From: Rhizobium mongolense USDA 1844
GTDB lineage: Bacteria; Pseudomonadota; Alphaproteobacteria; Rhizobiales; Rhizobiaceae
Direction of reading: 5' to 3'
DNA length: 64,000 nt
NCBI RefSeq assembly: GCF_000419765.1
Contig: NZ_ATTQ01000003.1
Location: forward strand, 62,001-126,000
Shown here in pieces: positions 35,479 through 44,579 of this stretch. Each line of letters begins with the position of its first letter. Position 1 is the first letter of the stretch. A program made the translations under genes and the position numbers. The notes beneath the pieces were generated by a model. The model did not search any database. It saw only the letters and a program-made list of their open reading frames with translations, and was not told the DNA's origin.

Positions 35479-36537
35479 TTGGAAGACTCCGGGATTCTGC
35501 CTCAGAATTCGTCCCGGCCTGGTGGTTTGCAAGATGCAACCTTCCACCCGAGACAATCTGGCATCACATTGGGACTGAAGCTATTGAGCCTTGGCCCGCT
35601 GTTGATCTTGATTTTGCTCATCGCCGTCGTCAGTTTGATCACGCCGGCTTTTCTAAAGCCTGTTAACCTGGGGAACATCTTGGCGCAGACGGCAGTGATT
35701 GCCGTTGTGGCAATGGGGCAGCAGCTCGTTATCCTGACGCGCGGAATTGATCTGTCTGTCGGCTCGAATCTTGCGCTGGCGACAGTCATCGGCGGACTCG
35801 TCTACCAGCAGGGCGATTCCTCGGTCGTGGTCATTATGGCCATGCTGCTTGCCGGTGCTGCCGTCGGTGCGCTCAACGGCGTGGTTTTTGTCTACGGGCG
35901 GCTGCCACATCCCTTTATCATTACACTTGCCAGCTTGAGTATCTGCCGCGGCCTGGCACTTGCATTGGCGCCTGGTCACACCACCATGCGCGGAATGCCC
36001 GATGCTGTGACTGCGATCGGCGGCGGTACGACGCTTGGTGTGCCCAATTCCTTTTTTGTCGTCGGCATGTTCGGGCTTTTTTTTCTGATCCTGACGAAGT
36101 CGATGGTCTTTGGCCGATGGATCTATGCGGTCGGCGGCTCGCCGAATGCTGCCAGAAGCATGGGTATACCAGTAAGGGGCGTTCTGCTTTCGACCTATAT
36201 TATTTCCGGCTTTTGTGCAGGTCTCGGCGCGATGCTGCTCGCGGGCCGGACTGCCGCCGCCTCGCCAATCTACGGCAATCTTTTGGAGCTCGACACGATT
36301 GCTGCGGTGATTATCGGTGGCGCCAGCTTCCTTGGCGGACGAGGCCATCTCGGCCACGCCCTGATCGGCGCCGTGCTGATCGGCGTCATCCGCAACGCCC
36401 TTAACCTTCTCGGCGTCGACGTGTTCTTTCAAATGATCGCGATTGGGCTCGTTATCGTCATCGCCGTAGAGGCTGACGTGCTTCGTAACCATCTCGAAGC
36501 GCGCGCACGCGTGCTTCAGTCGGCGAGCCTACAATGA
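35479..36537 (+). CDS. ribose-type sugar ABC transporter permease
   Basis: About 352 residues; after a ~35-residue polar leader come eight to ten membrane segments in the RbsC/CUT2 pattern. LVILTRGIDLSVGSNLALAT is the family's signature, and GTPFIITLAS-like HPFIITLASLSICRGLAL and FGRWIYAVGGSPNAARSMGI also match. The likely start is TTG 35479 just after AGGGGA. It is the first gene of the operon, which is unusual since the binding protein generally comes first. Confidence 0.88.
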   Translation: MEDSGILPQNSSRPGGLQDATFHPRQSGITLGLKLLSLGPLLILILLIAVVSLITPAFLKPVNLGNILAQTAVIAVVAMGQQLVILTRGIDLSVGSNLALATVIGGLVYQQGDSSVVVIMAMLLAGAAVGALNGVVFVYGRLPHPFIITLASLSICRGLALALAPGHTTMRGMPDAVTAIGGGTTLGVPNSFFVVGMFGLFFLILTKSMVFGRWIYAVGGSPNAARSMGIPVRGVLLSTYIISGFCAGLGAMLLAGRTAAASPIYGNLLELDTIAAVIIGGASFLGGRGHLGHALIGAVLIGVIRNALNLLGVDVFFQMIAIGLVIVIAVEADVLRNHLEARARVLQSASLQ

Positions 36538-37298
36538 ACCCGACATCCACCACACCGGCACTTTCGGTTCGAAACGCCCAGAAGCGCTTCGGCGCAATCC
36601 ATGCCCTGAAAAATGTGAGCTTTGATGCCTATTCGGGTGACGTAACCGCTCTCTTGGGTGACAACGGCGCCGGCAAGTCGACGCTCGTCAAATGCATCAG
36701 CGGACTTCATAGTCTCGACGAAGGAGAGATCCTCGTGGATGGTGCTCCCGTATCGCTCCATTCAACGGCGGCCGCCCGCCGCGCCGGTATTGAAACCGTC
36801 TATCAGGATCTGGCGCTTTTCGACAACCTGACCCCCGTACAGAATTTCTATTGCGGACGGGAAATCGCGTTTCCCTCTTGGTTGCCGCGTCCGCTCCGCT
36901 TCCTCAACACGGGCGTGATGAGGCGGGAAGCAGCGAGTGTCATCGATCGCCTGAAGGTTAAGCTGCCGAGATTCGATGCGCCGGTCGCGCTGATGTCTGG
37001 CGGACAACGACAGGCGATCGCGGTGGCGCGCGCTATAGTTTTTGCGCGCAAGCTGGTGATTCTTGACGAACCAACGGCCGCCCTCGGTCTTCGCGAGTCT
37101 CGCCAGGTGCTTGACCTTATCAATCAGCTCAAAGCCGACGGCAATGCCGTGATCATCATCACGCACAACATGGAGCATGTGGTCGAAATCGCCGATCGAG
37201 CGGTTGTGCTGCGGCAGGGTCGCAAGGTGGGCGAATTGAAGCCAACGGAAGCAAACAAGCAGGACGTTGTCGCGATGATTGTCGGCGCGGAGGCTTAA
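36534..37298 (+). CDS. sugar ABC transporter ATP-binding protein (single-domain, FrcA type)
   Basis: A 254-residue ATPase with one nucleotide-binding domain, unlike the double-domain RbsA. Walker A GDNGAGKSTLVK, signature LMSGGQRQAIAVARAI, Walker B VILDEPTAALG and switch IITHNMEHVV are present. It overlaps the permease gene by four bases. Single-domain ATPases of this kind work as homodimers with CUT2 permeases such as the fructose system of rhizobia. Confidence 0.9.
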   Translation: MNPTSTTPALSVRNAQKRFGAIHALKNVSFDAYSGDVTALLGDNGAGKSTLVKCISGLHSLDEGEILVDGAPVSLHSTAAARRAGIETVYQDLALFDNLTPVQNFYCGREIAFPSWLPRPLRFLNTGVMRREAASVIDRLKVKLPRFDAPVALMSGGQRQAIAVARAIVFARKLVILDEPTAALGLRESRQVLDLINQLKADGNAVIIITHNMEHVVEIADRAVVLRQGRKVGELKPTEANKQDVVAMIVGAEA

Positions 37299-37377
37299 GG
37301 GAGATCGCTGCTTCGTTGGAGCAGCGGACAACGAGATCGCTCTAGAGGAGGGCGGTCGAAAACGTGGGAGGTGTATC

Positions 37378-38295
37378 ATGAAACCGCAATCCCTGCTGGG
37401 AGCTCTTACGCTCCTGGCCGTCGCCGTAGTCCCGTCCTTGGCACAGGAGCCGGTGAAACTCGGCTTTATAACCAAATTCCCCGTACCGTTCTTCGCAACA
37501 ATGGAGAACGCAGCCAAAGAATATGCCAAGAAAAATCCCGGCGTAGAGATCATCTACGGCCAGGGTACGTCCGCAACCGACATCGAGGGCCAGATTGCAC
37601 AGATCGAGTCCATGGTGACACGAGGGGTGCAGGGCATTGCCCTCACGCCCGTCGATCCCACCGTGTCAACTGCCCTGGACAAGGCAGTGGCGGCCGGTAT
37701 CAAGGTCGTGCTGATGGATAACAATATTCCGGATTGGAATGGCAGGACGGCGCTTGCCACGACGGATAATTTCGCTGCAGGCAAAATCGCCGGCGAATAC
37801 CTCAAAGCTGTTCTTAAGGCCGGCGACACGATGGGGATTCTTGAGGGCGTGCCCGGCGTGCCAGCGCTGGATGACCGTGTGAAGGGTATGCTTGAAGGAC
37901 TGAACGGTCTTGACGTCAAGATCGTCGGCAAAGGCGCAACAAACTGCAGCGAGGAACTCGGGATCAGTGTCGCCGAGGATCTGCTAACGAAGAACCCAGA
38001 CCTCAAGGCCATTTATGCCGCTTGCGGCCCGCCCGCTGCTGGAGCGGCGCGCGCCATCAAGAACGCCGGCACTGCCAATGACAAGATTGTGCTGGTCGGT
38101 TTCGACTTCTGCTGCGGTGAAGAGGAGGCGCTGAAGAGTGGAGTGGAGGATGCGTCGGTGGCACAGTTCCCCACCAAGATGGCTGAACTCGGTGTGGATG
38201 CGCTGGTAAAATCGATTCGCGGAGAGAAGGTCGAGTCTTTGATCGACTCCGGCGCTGCCCTGGTGACGCCTGAGAACATGGCAAAATTCCAGTGA
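37378..38295 (+). CDS. sugar ABC transporter substrate-binding protein (ribose-binding type)
   Basis: A 305-residue periplasmic protein with a signal peptide (MKPQSLLGALTLLAVAVVPSLAQ) and the RbsB fold: KLGFITKFPVPFFATMENAA, GVQGIALTPVDPTVSTALD and later KIVLVGFDFCCGEEEAL. Two cysteine-containing spots (TNCSEEL, AACGPP, DFCCG) may form disulfides. ATG 37378 follows GGGAGGTGT; the longer frame from 37279 has no signal peptide at its start. It belongs with the permease and ATPase just upstream; the ligand is unknown. Confidence 0.92.
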   Translation: MKPQSLLGALTLLAVAVVPSLAQEPVKLGFITKFPVPFFATMENAAKEYAKKNPGVEIIYGQGTSATDIEGQIAQIESMVTRGVQGIALTPVDPTVSTALDKAVAAGIKVVLMDNNIPDWNGRTALATTDNFAAGKIAGEYLKAVLKAGDTMGILEGVPGVPALDDRVKGMLEGLNGLDVKIVGKGATNCSEELGISVAEDLLTKNPDLKAIYAACGPPAAGAARAIKNAGTANDKIVLVGFDFCCGEEEALKSGVEDASVAQFPTKMAELGVDALVKSIRGEKVESLIDSGAALVTPENMAKFQ

Positions 38296-38624
38296 ACCGT
38301 TGCCCCTGTGGGTATTGGATCAAGCAAACGGCCCGTCCTTCGCGGGCGGGCCGGACGCGTGACCGCTCCTTGTGCCCGGATTTCAACCTTCTCCTCAGCC
38401 GGCTTGAATTTTCTCGGCACGCGATATGCCGATCCCCGATACCGCAGTTAACCTTTGCCGGTTGTCGACTTCTCGTCGCTGCCGCACCCGTTGTCCCTTT
38501 CGCCTTTCTCAACCGTTGTCGTGACCGGTTCGGCCACGACAAAGTAGTCGCTGGAAGCCAGGGAGAGCGGGTCAATTTTCCTGGCCAACGCCGGCGGCGT
38601 TTTGCCTTGGTGCAGACCCGAGAC
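38296..38624. other. convergent intergenic region with two stem-loops
   Basis: Contains no gene I can support. GGCCCG (38330-38335) and CGGGCC (38347-38352) can pair just after the binding-protein gene. GTCGTG (38518-38523) and CACGAC (38535-38540), with inner CCG/CGG pairs, form a second hairpin downstream of the lacI stop. Neither has a T-run, so their role as terminators is doubtful. Confidence 0.4.
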
Positions 38625-39734
38625 CTATGGCTGAGGATGTGCTCCATCGTGGATCTGCCGTGCTTCGGCGCGCGGCACGGCGACGGAATGACGCTTAACG
38701 AGCGAGCATTCGAGCTTCGCAATTGGATAGCGCTTGCCGGGCGTACTTTCCGGGTTGAGATGTTCGATCGCCCATTGCCCCATGGCGAGATGTGGAAGAA
38801 CCGACGTCGTCAGCGGGGGTACGAGATGTCGCGAAATCTCCTCGTCATCGTAACCCACCACCGACATGTCCTGAGGAATGCGGAGCCCTGCGTCTTTCAG
38901 CGCTTCGTAGCACCCGATGGCAGTGCGGTCGTTCTGGCAGAAGATCGCGGTCGGCGGCTCTGTCAGAGCAAGCAGTTTCATCGTGGCGGCATAGCCGGCT
39001 CCCGCCGACCAGTCGCCTTCAACCACAAAGTCCGGGTCGAAGGGTATATCGGCGGTGGCGAGCGCCCGACGATATCCCGTCAGCCGGTCCTGCGCAGCCT
39101 GCATCCAGATTTCGCCGGTGATCGTTGCGATGCGATGATGACCGTGCATGATCAGATGCCGGGTCGAGGTCTGCCCTCCGGCGATCTCGCTCGGCACTAC
39201 GGCAGGAAAGGCATGGTCCGCCGTGTAGCAGTTCAGCAGTACTGTCGGGATGTTCAGCTTATAAATATAAGAAGGAAGCTCGATCTGGCGGGTATAGATC
39301 GTCATATATATAAGTGCCGATATGCCCCCATTCGTCAACGCCTCGATTGCCTTCGGCTCCATGATGGGATCACTGAGCGTCTGGGTTACCAAAAGGACAT
39401 TGCCGGCGTTCCAGGAGGCTTGCCGCGCGCCTTCGATCGCGACGATCGCTTCCGGGCTGGTGGCAAGCTGATCTACGGCGAAACCGATCACGTTGTCCGT
39501 TCCCGAATAAGAGGCCGTGGTCGTATAGGTCGGCCCCACGTAGCCGAGCGCACGCGCCGCCTCCAAAACCCGGTCGCGCGTCTGCTGCGAGATACGGGTG
39601 CCGGGCGTGTCGTTGAGGACGAAGGAAACGGCTGCCTGCGAGCAGCCAGCCGCCGCGGCAATGTCCATCATCGTGACGCGGACGGGCTTATCGACGGCGT
39701 GCCTGTTCTTCTTTTGGGTCCTGGGCTTTCGCAT
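38625..39734 (-). CDS. LacI-family transcriptional regulator
   Basis: A 369-residue regulator. The N-terminal HTH and hinge are at residues ~20-75 (TMMDIAAAAGCSQAAVSFVL, then ISQQTRDRVLEAARALGYV). The C-terminal ribose-binding-like domain carries TIFCQNDRTAIGCYEALKDA and SVVGYDDEEISRHLVPPLTT. It is divergent from the second ribose-type importer, whose ligand or a derivative is the likely inducer. A long open frame on the opposite strand is a codon-bias shadow. Confidence 0.93.
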   Translation of the reverse strand: MRKPRTQKKNRHAVDKPVRVTMMDIAAAAGCSQAAVSFVLNDTPGTRISQQTRDRVLEAARALGYVGPTYTTTASYSGTDNVIGFAVDQLATSPEAIVAIEGARQASWNAGNVLLVTQTLSDPIMEPKAIEALTNGGISALIYMTIYTRQIELPSYIYKLNIPTVLLNCYTADHAFPAVVPSEIAGGQTSTRHLIMHGHHRIATITGEIWMQAAQDRLTGYRRALATADIPFDPDFVVEGDWSAGAGYAATMKLLALTEPPTAIFCQNDRTAIGCYEALKDAGLRIPQDMSVVGYDDEEISRHLVPPLTTSVLPHLAMGQWAIEHLNPESTPGKRYPIAKLECSLVKRHSVAVPRAEARQIHDGAHPQP

Positions 39735-39791
39735 TCGTGGAACTGTCTCCGATCAGGATAAATGGATTTCACTCGTCAATCAGGCGTGTTG

Positions 39792-39824
39792 GCTAATAAA
39801 TATTAGCAGTCATTCGAAAGCGCT
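39792..39824. promoter_or_regulatory. candidate LacI-type operators
   Basis: GCTAATAAATATTAGC (39792-39807) is a 16-bp inverted repeat, and GAAAGCGCTGAC around 39816-39827 has the central AGCGCT core typical of LacI-family sites. Both lie in the 349-base interval between lacI (start 39734) and the importer (start 40084). The rest of the interval is AT-rich and gene-free; TAT-rich stretches at 39890-39960 may contain the promoter. Confidence 0.5.
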
Positions 39825-40083
39825 GACAATGGCATGGATTATTACAACGCTTTAGACTGCAGCAGTTTCCAGTTAAAAATCTGCATATAAGTCAGCGAGT
39901 GATCAAATGTTTTGATGTGCTTTGATAATACTATTTACTAATTAAGATTATTGTATACCGTCGCTGGAGCGATCGGAACCTATGCCCTTCGTCGCTTTCG
40001 CGACGGCCCTAGGAGGGGGCGCGCATCCGGCCGGCCGCAAATCGCAAACGGGCCATGCAACCGCGGCCCTCGGGAGGTATGTT

Positions 40084-41046
40084 ATGAAGCAGCTGAAACG
40101 CAATGCAGCCTTGTTCTTCGCCGGGTTGATGCTGAGCGCGGCGCCGATCGCGGTATCCCATGCCGCCGACAAGCCGACGCTTGCATTCGTCGTCAACGGA
40201 GCGTCCGACTTCTGGAAAGCCGCCGAAGCGGGCGTGAAGAAGGCGCAGGGCGAAATGCCAGACTACCAGATGGAGCTGAAGTACCCTGAGCAGGCATCGG
40301 TCGCCGTTCAGCAACGCCTGATGGAAGACTTGGTCAGTGCCGGTGTTAAAGGGATCATGGTCTCTGCGGTCGATCCCAAGACCCAGACAGACGGCCTGAA
40401 CAAGATCGGATCGCAGACTGCTCTCTTCACCACCGACAGTGACGCGCCGCAGACCAATCGCGTCGCGTATATCGGTTCATCCAACATCGACGCTGGCCTG
40501 CAGGCAGCCGAAATCGCCAAGAAGGCGATGCCGGACGGCGGCAAGTGCATTGGATTCGTTGGCCTGCTCGGCGCCGACAACGCCAAGGAACGCATCCAGG
40601 GCATGAAGGACGGCCTGAAAGGCACGAAGATCGAGCTGACCGATGTACGCGGCGACGATATCGACCAGACGCGCGCAAAGAAGAATGTCGAGGACGCGCT
40701 GGTGGCCAGCCCCGACGTCACCTGCATGGTCGGTTTCTACTCCTACAACACGCCGCGCATCTATGAGGCGCTGCGCGACGCCGGCAAACTCGGCCAGATC
40801 ACCGTCGTCGGCTTTGATGACGATCCGATCACGCTCGGCGGCGTCAAGGAAGGCACGATCGCAGCGACCGTCGTGCAGCAGCCGTTCGAATGGGCCTATC
40901 AGGGCATGAAGCTGATGGCGGCCTACCTCAAGGGCGACAAGTCCGGCGTTCCCAGCAACGGCTTGATCATCATCCCGACGGTGATCATCGGCAAGGATGA
41001 CGTCGACAAATATGCCACCAACCTGAAGGCCATGGCTGGAAAATAA
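40084..41046 (+). CDS. sugar ABC transporter substrate-binding protein (ribose-binding type)
   Basis: A 320-residue periplasmic binding protein with a signal peptide (MKQLKRNAALFFAGLMLSAAPIAVSHA). RbsB-type blocks: LAFVVNGASDFWKAAEAGVK, GVKGIMVSAVDPKTQTDGLN, TDSDAPQTNRVAYIGSSN and GFDDDPITLGGVKEGTIAAT. The start follows GGGAGGTATGTT. It is the first gene of a binding protein-ATPase-permease operon and is followed by a strong hairpin that probably keeps its transcript level above that of the membrane genes. Confidence 0.93.
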   Translation: MKQLKRNAALFFAGLMLSAAPIAVSHAADKPTLAFVVNGASDFWKAAEAGVKKAQGEMPDYQMELKYPEQASVAVQQRLMEDLVSAGVKGIMVSAVDPKTQTDGLNKIGSQTALFTTDSDAPQTNRVAYIGSSNIDAGLQAAEIAKKAMPDGGKCIGFVGLLGADNAKERIQGMKDGLKGTKIELTDVRGDDIDQTRAKKNVEDALVASPDVTCMVGFYSYNTPRIYEALRDAGKLGQITVVGFDDDPITLGGVKEGTIAATVVQQPFEWAYQGMKLMAAYLKGDKSGVPSNGLIIIPTVIIGKDDVDKYATNLKAMAGK

Positions 41047-41049
41047 CCC

Positions 41050-41087
41050 TCCTTCGCGGCGGGGGCACTTGCCGCCGCCGCGAAGGA
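41050..41087 (+). terminator. strong stem-loop after the binding-protein gene
   Basis: TCCTTCGCGGCGG (41050-41062) and its exact complement CCGCCGCGAAGGA (41075-41087) form a 13-bp stem with a 12-base loop, four bases after the stop codon. There is no T-run. Hairpins in this position in importer operons act as partial terminators or protect the upstream mRNA from 3' decay. Confidence 0.7.
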
Positions 41088-41125
41088 CGTCTCATGCCGA
41101 CAGCATTAGCAGCCATGGACAGGCG

Positions 41126-42667
41126 ATGAACCACAGCTCCGACATCCCGTCACCGGACGCGCTTGCAACGCCGTTCCTTTCGCTTTCCGGCATTGGCAAG
41201 ACCTATCCAGGCGTCGTTGCGCTCGAGGGCTTGTCGATCGACATCATGCCGGGAGAGGTCGTCGGCCTCGTCGGCGAGAACGGGGCTGGAAAATCGACGC
41301 TGATGAAGATTCTTGGCGGCGTGATCGCACCCGACCGGGGCACGATCCTGCTCGACGGCGCAGAGCTTCGTTTCCTTACTGTGGAATCGAGCATCTCATC
41401 CGGCATCGCCTTCGTGCACCAAGAACTCAATCTCTTTGAGAATCTCGACGTTGCTGCCAATATCTTCCTGGGCCGCGAACCGCTGAAGGCGGGACCTTTC
41501 AAGCTCGTCGATCGCGATCGGCTGCGAGACATGGTGAAACCGCTCCTGAAGCGGGTAGGGGCTCATTTTTCCGCCGACACACCCGTGGCATCGCTTTCCC
41601 TTGCCGAGCAGCAGATGGTCGAAATCGCCAAAGCGCTGTCCATCAACGCCAGGCTCGTCATCTTCGACGAACCCACGTCCAGCCTGCCGCTGGCCGAAAC
41701 CGAGCGGCTCCTCAGCATTATCAGATCGCTGAAAGCGGATGGCATCAGTGTAATTTTTATCTCGCATCGCCTTCACGAGGTTGAGCGCGTGGCGGACCGG
41801 GTCATAGTCCTGCGCGACGGCGCGCTGGTGGGCACGCTCGCCAAGAAGGACATCGGCCACGATCAGATGGTCAAGCTGATGATCGGCCGGGTGCTTGCGG
41901 CCCGGACCGCAAAACCGCAGCGCTCGCCCGGATCGGTTGCGCTAAAGGTAAGCGGCGTGCGTACTGAGGCCTACCCCGGCCGTCCCGTTGATCTGGAAAT
42001 TCGGTATGGAGAAATCATGGGGCTTGCAGGGCTCGTGGGATCGGGCCGCACCGAGCTTGCAAGGGTACTCTTCGGCATTGACCGGAGCTACGGCGGCGCC
42101 ATTCTGCAGGACGGTCGGCAAATTGTGGTCAACTCTGCCCGGGACGCCGTCACTCGTGGCATTTTCCTCGTCCCGGAGGATCGCAAGCGTAACGGCATTC
42201 TTCTTGATTTCCCGATCGCCCAGAACATAACCCTTGCCGATCTCCTCAAGCTCTCCAGCCGCTTCATGCTCTCCGCTGAGCGGGAGAGGGCGGCGGCCGA
42301 AAAGCAGCGCGTTCGCCTCGGTATCAAGGCGCCCTCCGTTTCGACGCGAACCGGCACTCTGTCCGGCGGCAATCAGCAGAAGGTGGTGCTTGCCAAATGG
42401 CTATCGATGAGCCCCAAGGTGATGATCTTCGACGAGCCGACGCGCGGCATCGATATCGGCGCAAAGAACGAGATCTACGGCCTGATGCGAGCGCTTGCCG
42501 ATGCCGGAGTGGCGATCCTGATGATCTCCAGCGACATGGAAGAGGTGATAGGCGTTTCTGACCGCATCGCCGTCATGCACGAAGGCCAGATCGCCGGCAT
42601 ATTGGAAGAGGACGAAATCAGCCAGGAAAGCGTCCTTTTGCTTGCTGTCGGCAAACGCGTAAAATAG
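41126..42667 (+). CDS. sugar ABC transporter ATP-binding protein (double-domain, RbsA/MglA type)
   Basis: A 513-residue ATPase with two fused nucleotide-binding domains. The first has Walker A GENGAGKSTLMK, signature SLAEQQMVEIAKAL and Walker B RLVIFDEPTSSLP. The second has the degenerate Walker A region GLVGSGRTELARVLFG, signature LSGGNQQKVVLAKWL and Walker B VMIFDEPTRGIDIG. This asymmetry is normal for CUT2 importers. The ATG at 41126 gives the usual N-terminus; a longer frame from 41069 runs through the hairpin region and is unlikely. Confidence 0.93.
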   Translation: MNHSSDIPSPDALATPFLSLSGIGKTYPGVVALEGLSIDIMPGEVVGLVGENGAGKSTLMKILGGVIAPDRGTILLDGAELRFLTVESSISSGIAFVHQELNLFENLDVAANIFLGREPLKAGPFKLVDRDRLRDMVKPLLKRVGAHFSADTPVASLSLAEQQMVEIAKALSINARLVIFDEPTSSLPLAETERLLSIIRSLKADGISVIFISHRLHEVERVADRVIVLRDGALVGTLAKKDIGHDQMVKLMIGRVLAARTAKPQRSPGSVALKVSGVRTEAYPGRPVDLEIRYGEIMGLAGLVGSGRTELARVLFGIDRSYGGAILQDGRQIVVNSARDAVTRGIFLVPEDRKRNGILLDFPIAQNITLADLLKLSSRFMLSAERERAAAEKQRVRLGIKAPSVSTRTGTLSGGNQQKVVLAKWLSMSPKVMIFDEPTRGIDIGAKNEIYGLMRALADAGVAILMISSDMEEVIGVSDRIAVMHEGQIAGILEEDEISQESVLLLAVGKRVK

Positions 42668-42710
42668 CGGCTGCGGCCAATACAAATAAGTATCGGGGGA
42701 TGGATCTCGA

Positions 42711-43736
42711 ATGATCAAAAAAGATCTCGGACTGCTGCTTTTGATCGTCGTCGTCGGCATCGTCGTCGCCATCATCAACCCGCGCTTCCTGCTGCCGATC
42801 AACCTGGCCAACACCGCCAATCTGATCGGCCTGTTCGGCATCCTGTCGATTGGCCAAGCCTTTGTTATCATAACAGGTGGTATCGAGCTTTCCGTGGGAT
42901 CGCTCGTCGCGCTTCTCGGCGTGCTGTTCGTCGATTTCATCGCGGTCCAGGATATGTCATGGATGCTGGCGCTGCCGCTCATTCTCGTGCTCGGTGCGGT
43001 CATAGGTGCCGTCCACGGCTGGCTGATCACCCGGCTTAACCTGCAGCCCTTCGTCGTCACCCTCTGCGGCCTCCTGATTTATCGTGGGGCGGCGCGCTTC
43101 TATACGGCCGACGGAACGGCGGGTTTTGCTTTTGGCCAAAATTTCCCCGAGCTCGAATTCCTGACCGCTGGGCGGTCTTACGGCGTTCCCAACACTTTCA
43201 TCGCACTCGTCATCATTGCCGTGGTCATGTGGGTTGTGCTCCATCGCTCCGTCTTTGGGCGCTATCTTTACGCGATCGGCAAGAACGAGGAGGCGGCCCG
43301 CTATTCCGGTATCCGCACCGGCCGCATGGTCATGACGGCCTATGTCATCTGCGGGCTGCTCACGGCGCTTTCGGCGATTTATTTCGCCATGTACACGCGC
43401 TCGATCTCGCCGGCGAGCCATGGTCAGTTCTACGAACTTTACGCGATCGCCGCTGCCGTACTCGGCGGCTTTTCGCTCCGCGGCGGCGAGGGATCAATCG
43501 TCGGCGTCGTGCTGGGCACGGTGCTGCTCCAGGAGTTGCAGAATCTCGTGAATTTGCTCGGTATCCCCTCGTCGTTGAATTTCGCTGTCATGGGTGGCGT
43601 GATCCTCATCGGCGTCCTGATCGACCAACAATGGCACGCGATCCGCGCAAAACGCCGCCTCGTCTCTGCCGCCCGGCAGGCCGAAACTCGTCTTTCGAAC
43701 GAAAGCAGCCTGCCGGTGGTCGCCAATCAGGACTAG
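42711..43736 (+). CDS. sugar ABC transporter permease (RbsC type)
   Basis: A 341-residue inner-membrane permease with eight to ten hydrophobic segments. CUT2 signature FVIITGGIELSVGSLVALLG and later FGRYLYAIGKNEEAARYSGI are present. GGGGGATGG precedes the start. Together with the preceding binding protein and double-domain ATPase it makes a complete importer; no kinase or catabolic gene accompanies it. Confidence 0.93.
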   Translation: MIKKDLGLLLLIVVVGIVVAIINPRFLLPINLANTANLIGLFGILSIGQAFVIITGGIELSVGSLVALLGVLFVDFIAVQDMSWMLALPLILVLGAVIGAVHGWLITRLNLQPFVVTLCGLLIYRGAARFYTADGTAGFAFGQNFPELEFLTAGRSYGVPNTFIALVIIAVVMWVVLHRSVFGRYLYAIGKNEEAARYSGIRTGRMVMTAYVICGLLTALSAIYFAMYTRSISPASHGQFYELYAIAAAVLGGFSLRGGEGSIVGVVLGTVLLQELQNLVNLLGIPSSLNFAVMGGVILIGVLIDQQWHAIRAKRRLVSAARQAETRLSNESSLPVVANQD

Positions 43737-43773
43737 GTCCGTGGACGGGCCACGGTGTACGTGACCTCTTCCG

Positions 43774-44284
43774 GTGAGAGAACAGCAGACAGCACTTGAG
43801 GCGTTCCGAAACCTGCCATTGATCGAGCCGCGCGAACTCGTCGGCCTATGGAGCGGGCGCGGGATACCGTCAGGACATCTGTTTGACGGCGTGCTCGAAA
43901 ATCTCGGCTGGTTCGGCAAGCGGTTTACCCCGGGCATGCGGGTGGATGCCTAGCTGTTTCGCTCAGGTGAGCGGCGCCTGGTCGCGATCGATCCGAAATG
44001 GATACCGCTCCGCCTGGCGCTTCGCTTCCATGGGGTCGGCAGGGACCCACGTTGCCCGCAACCTGTTTTCCTATCTGCAGCGCCGGCTTCGGGCGAGGGG
44101 GCCGGTCGCCTCCCTGAAGACAGTCGTGTTTGGCGGTGTCGAGAGCGCGGCGATGGTCTATGACGACCAGCCGATCGTCGATTATCTCCGCCGCATCGAC
44201 GAGCACAGGGTCATGGGGGCGTTGACGATCAGCGGCGACGAGCGGATCTATTTCTTCGAACTCGAGCGCGTCAATGAGCCTTGA
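43774..44284 (+). pseudogene. GXWXG/DUF4334-domain protein, amber codon and frameshift
   Basis: From GTG 43774 the frame gives ELVGLWSGRGIPSGHLFDG and LENLGWFGKRF, the GxWxG domain. It then meets TAG at 43951-43953 where the family has Leu (VDA-stop-LFRSGE), a one-base change from TTG. Translation past the stop gives VAIDPKWIPL. Near 44030 the frame shifts and the DUF4334 half follows (VFGGVESAAMVYDDQPIVDY, ISGDERIYFFELER) to 44284. Two lesions make it a pseudogene; function of the family is unknown. Confidence 0.8.
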
Positions 44285-44378
44285 AAACCGGACGGTCGGA
44301 CATCATCTATCGCCCATCACCCGTTTCGATGACTGTTTTGCCGAGCAGCTTGGCTGCCGCGCACGGTCGTCCGGGTCG

Positions 44379-44419
44379 GACAGGGCGCTCCCCGCAAGGG
44401 TCGAGCGCCCTGTCTTTTT
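44379..44419 (+). terminator. intrinsic terminator
   Basis: GACAGGGCGCTC (44379-44390) pairs perfectly with GAGCGCCCTGTC (44403-44414) across a 12-base loop and is followed by TTTTT (44415-44419). This is the clearest rho-independent terminator in the window and ends plus-strand transcription from the importer and the DUF4334 relic. Confidence 0.88.
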
Positions 44420-44579
44420 CAGCCGGTCGGTTTCTCGTTCATGTCGAAAACGCGGCATTGTCTTGGATCTCGCGCAGGCCCCTTGTAGGATGCGTGCCGC
44501 AGATTGCCGTCATGGGTCCATCCACGAAACTTGATTTCCGCGATCAATCTTCGCTGGGCGAAGAATAGGTTCTTGTCTG
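44419..44579 (-). pseudogene. ligD: DNA ligase D (LigD) relic A: C-terminal tail
   Basis: Directly after the stop codon of the reductase gene the minus strand reads TDKNLFFAQRRLIAEIKFRG then WTHDGNLRHASYKG, the end of the OB-fold of LigD/ATP-dependent DNA ligases. Two compensating indels scramble the next ten codons (LREIQDNAA appears in another frame) and the frame resumes to a TGA at 44421-44419. No ligase catalytic domain is attached. Confidence 0.72.

Noticed and set aside
38292..39761. 489-codon plus-strand frame opposite the LacI gene
   Set aside because: It is antisense to a clear LacI protein, has no family-like sequence and arises from high-GC codon bias.
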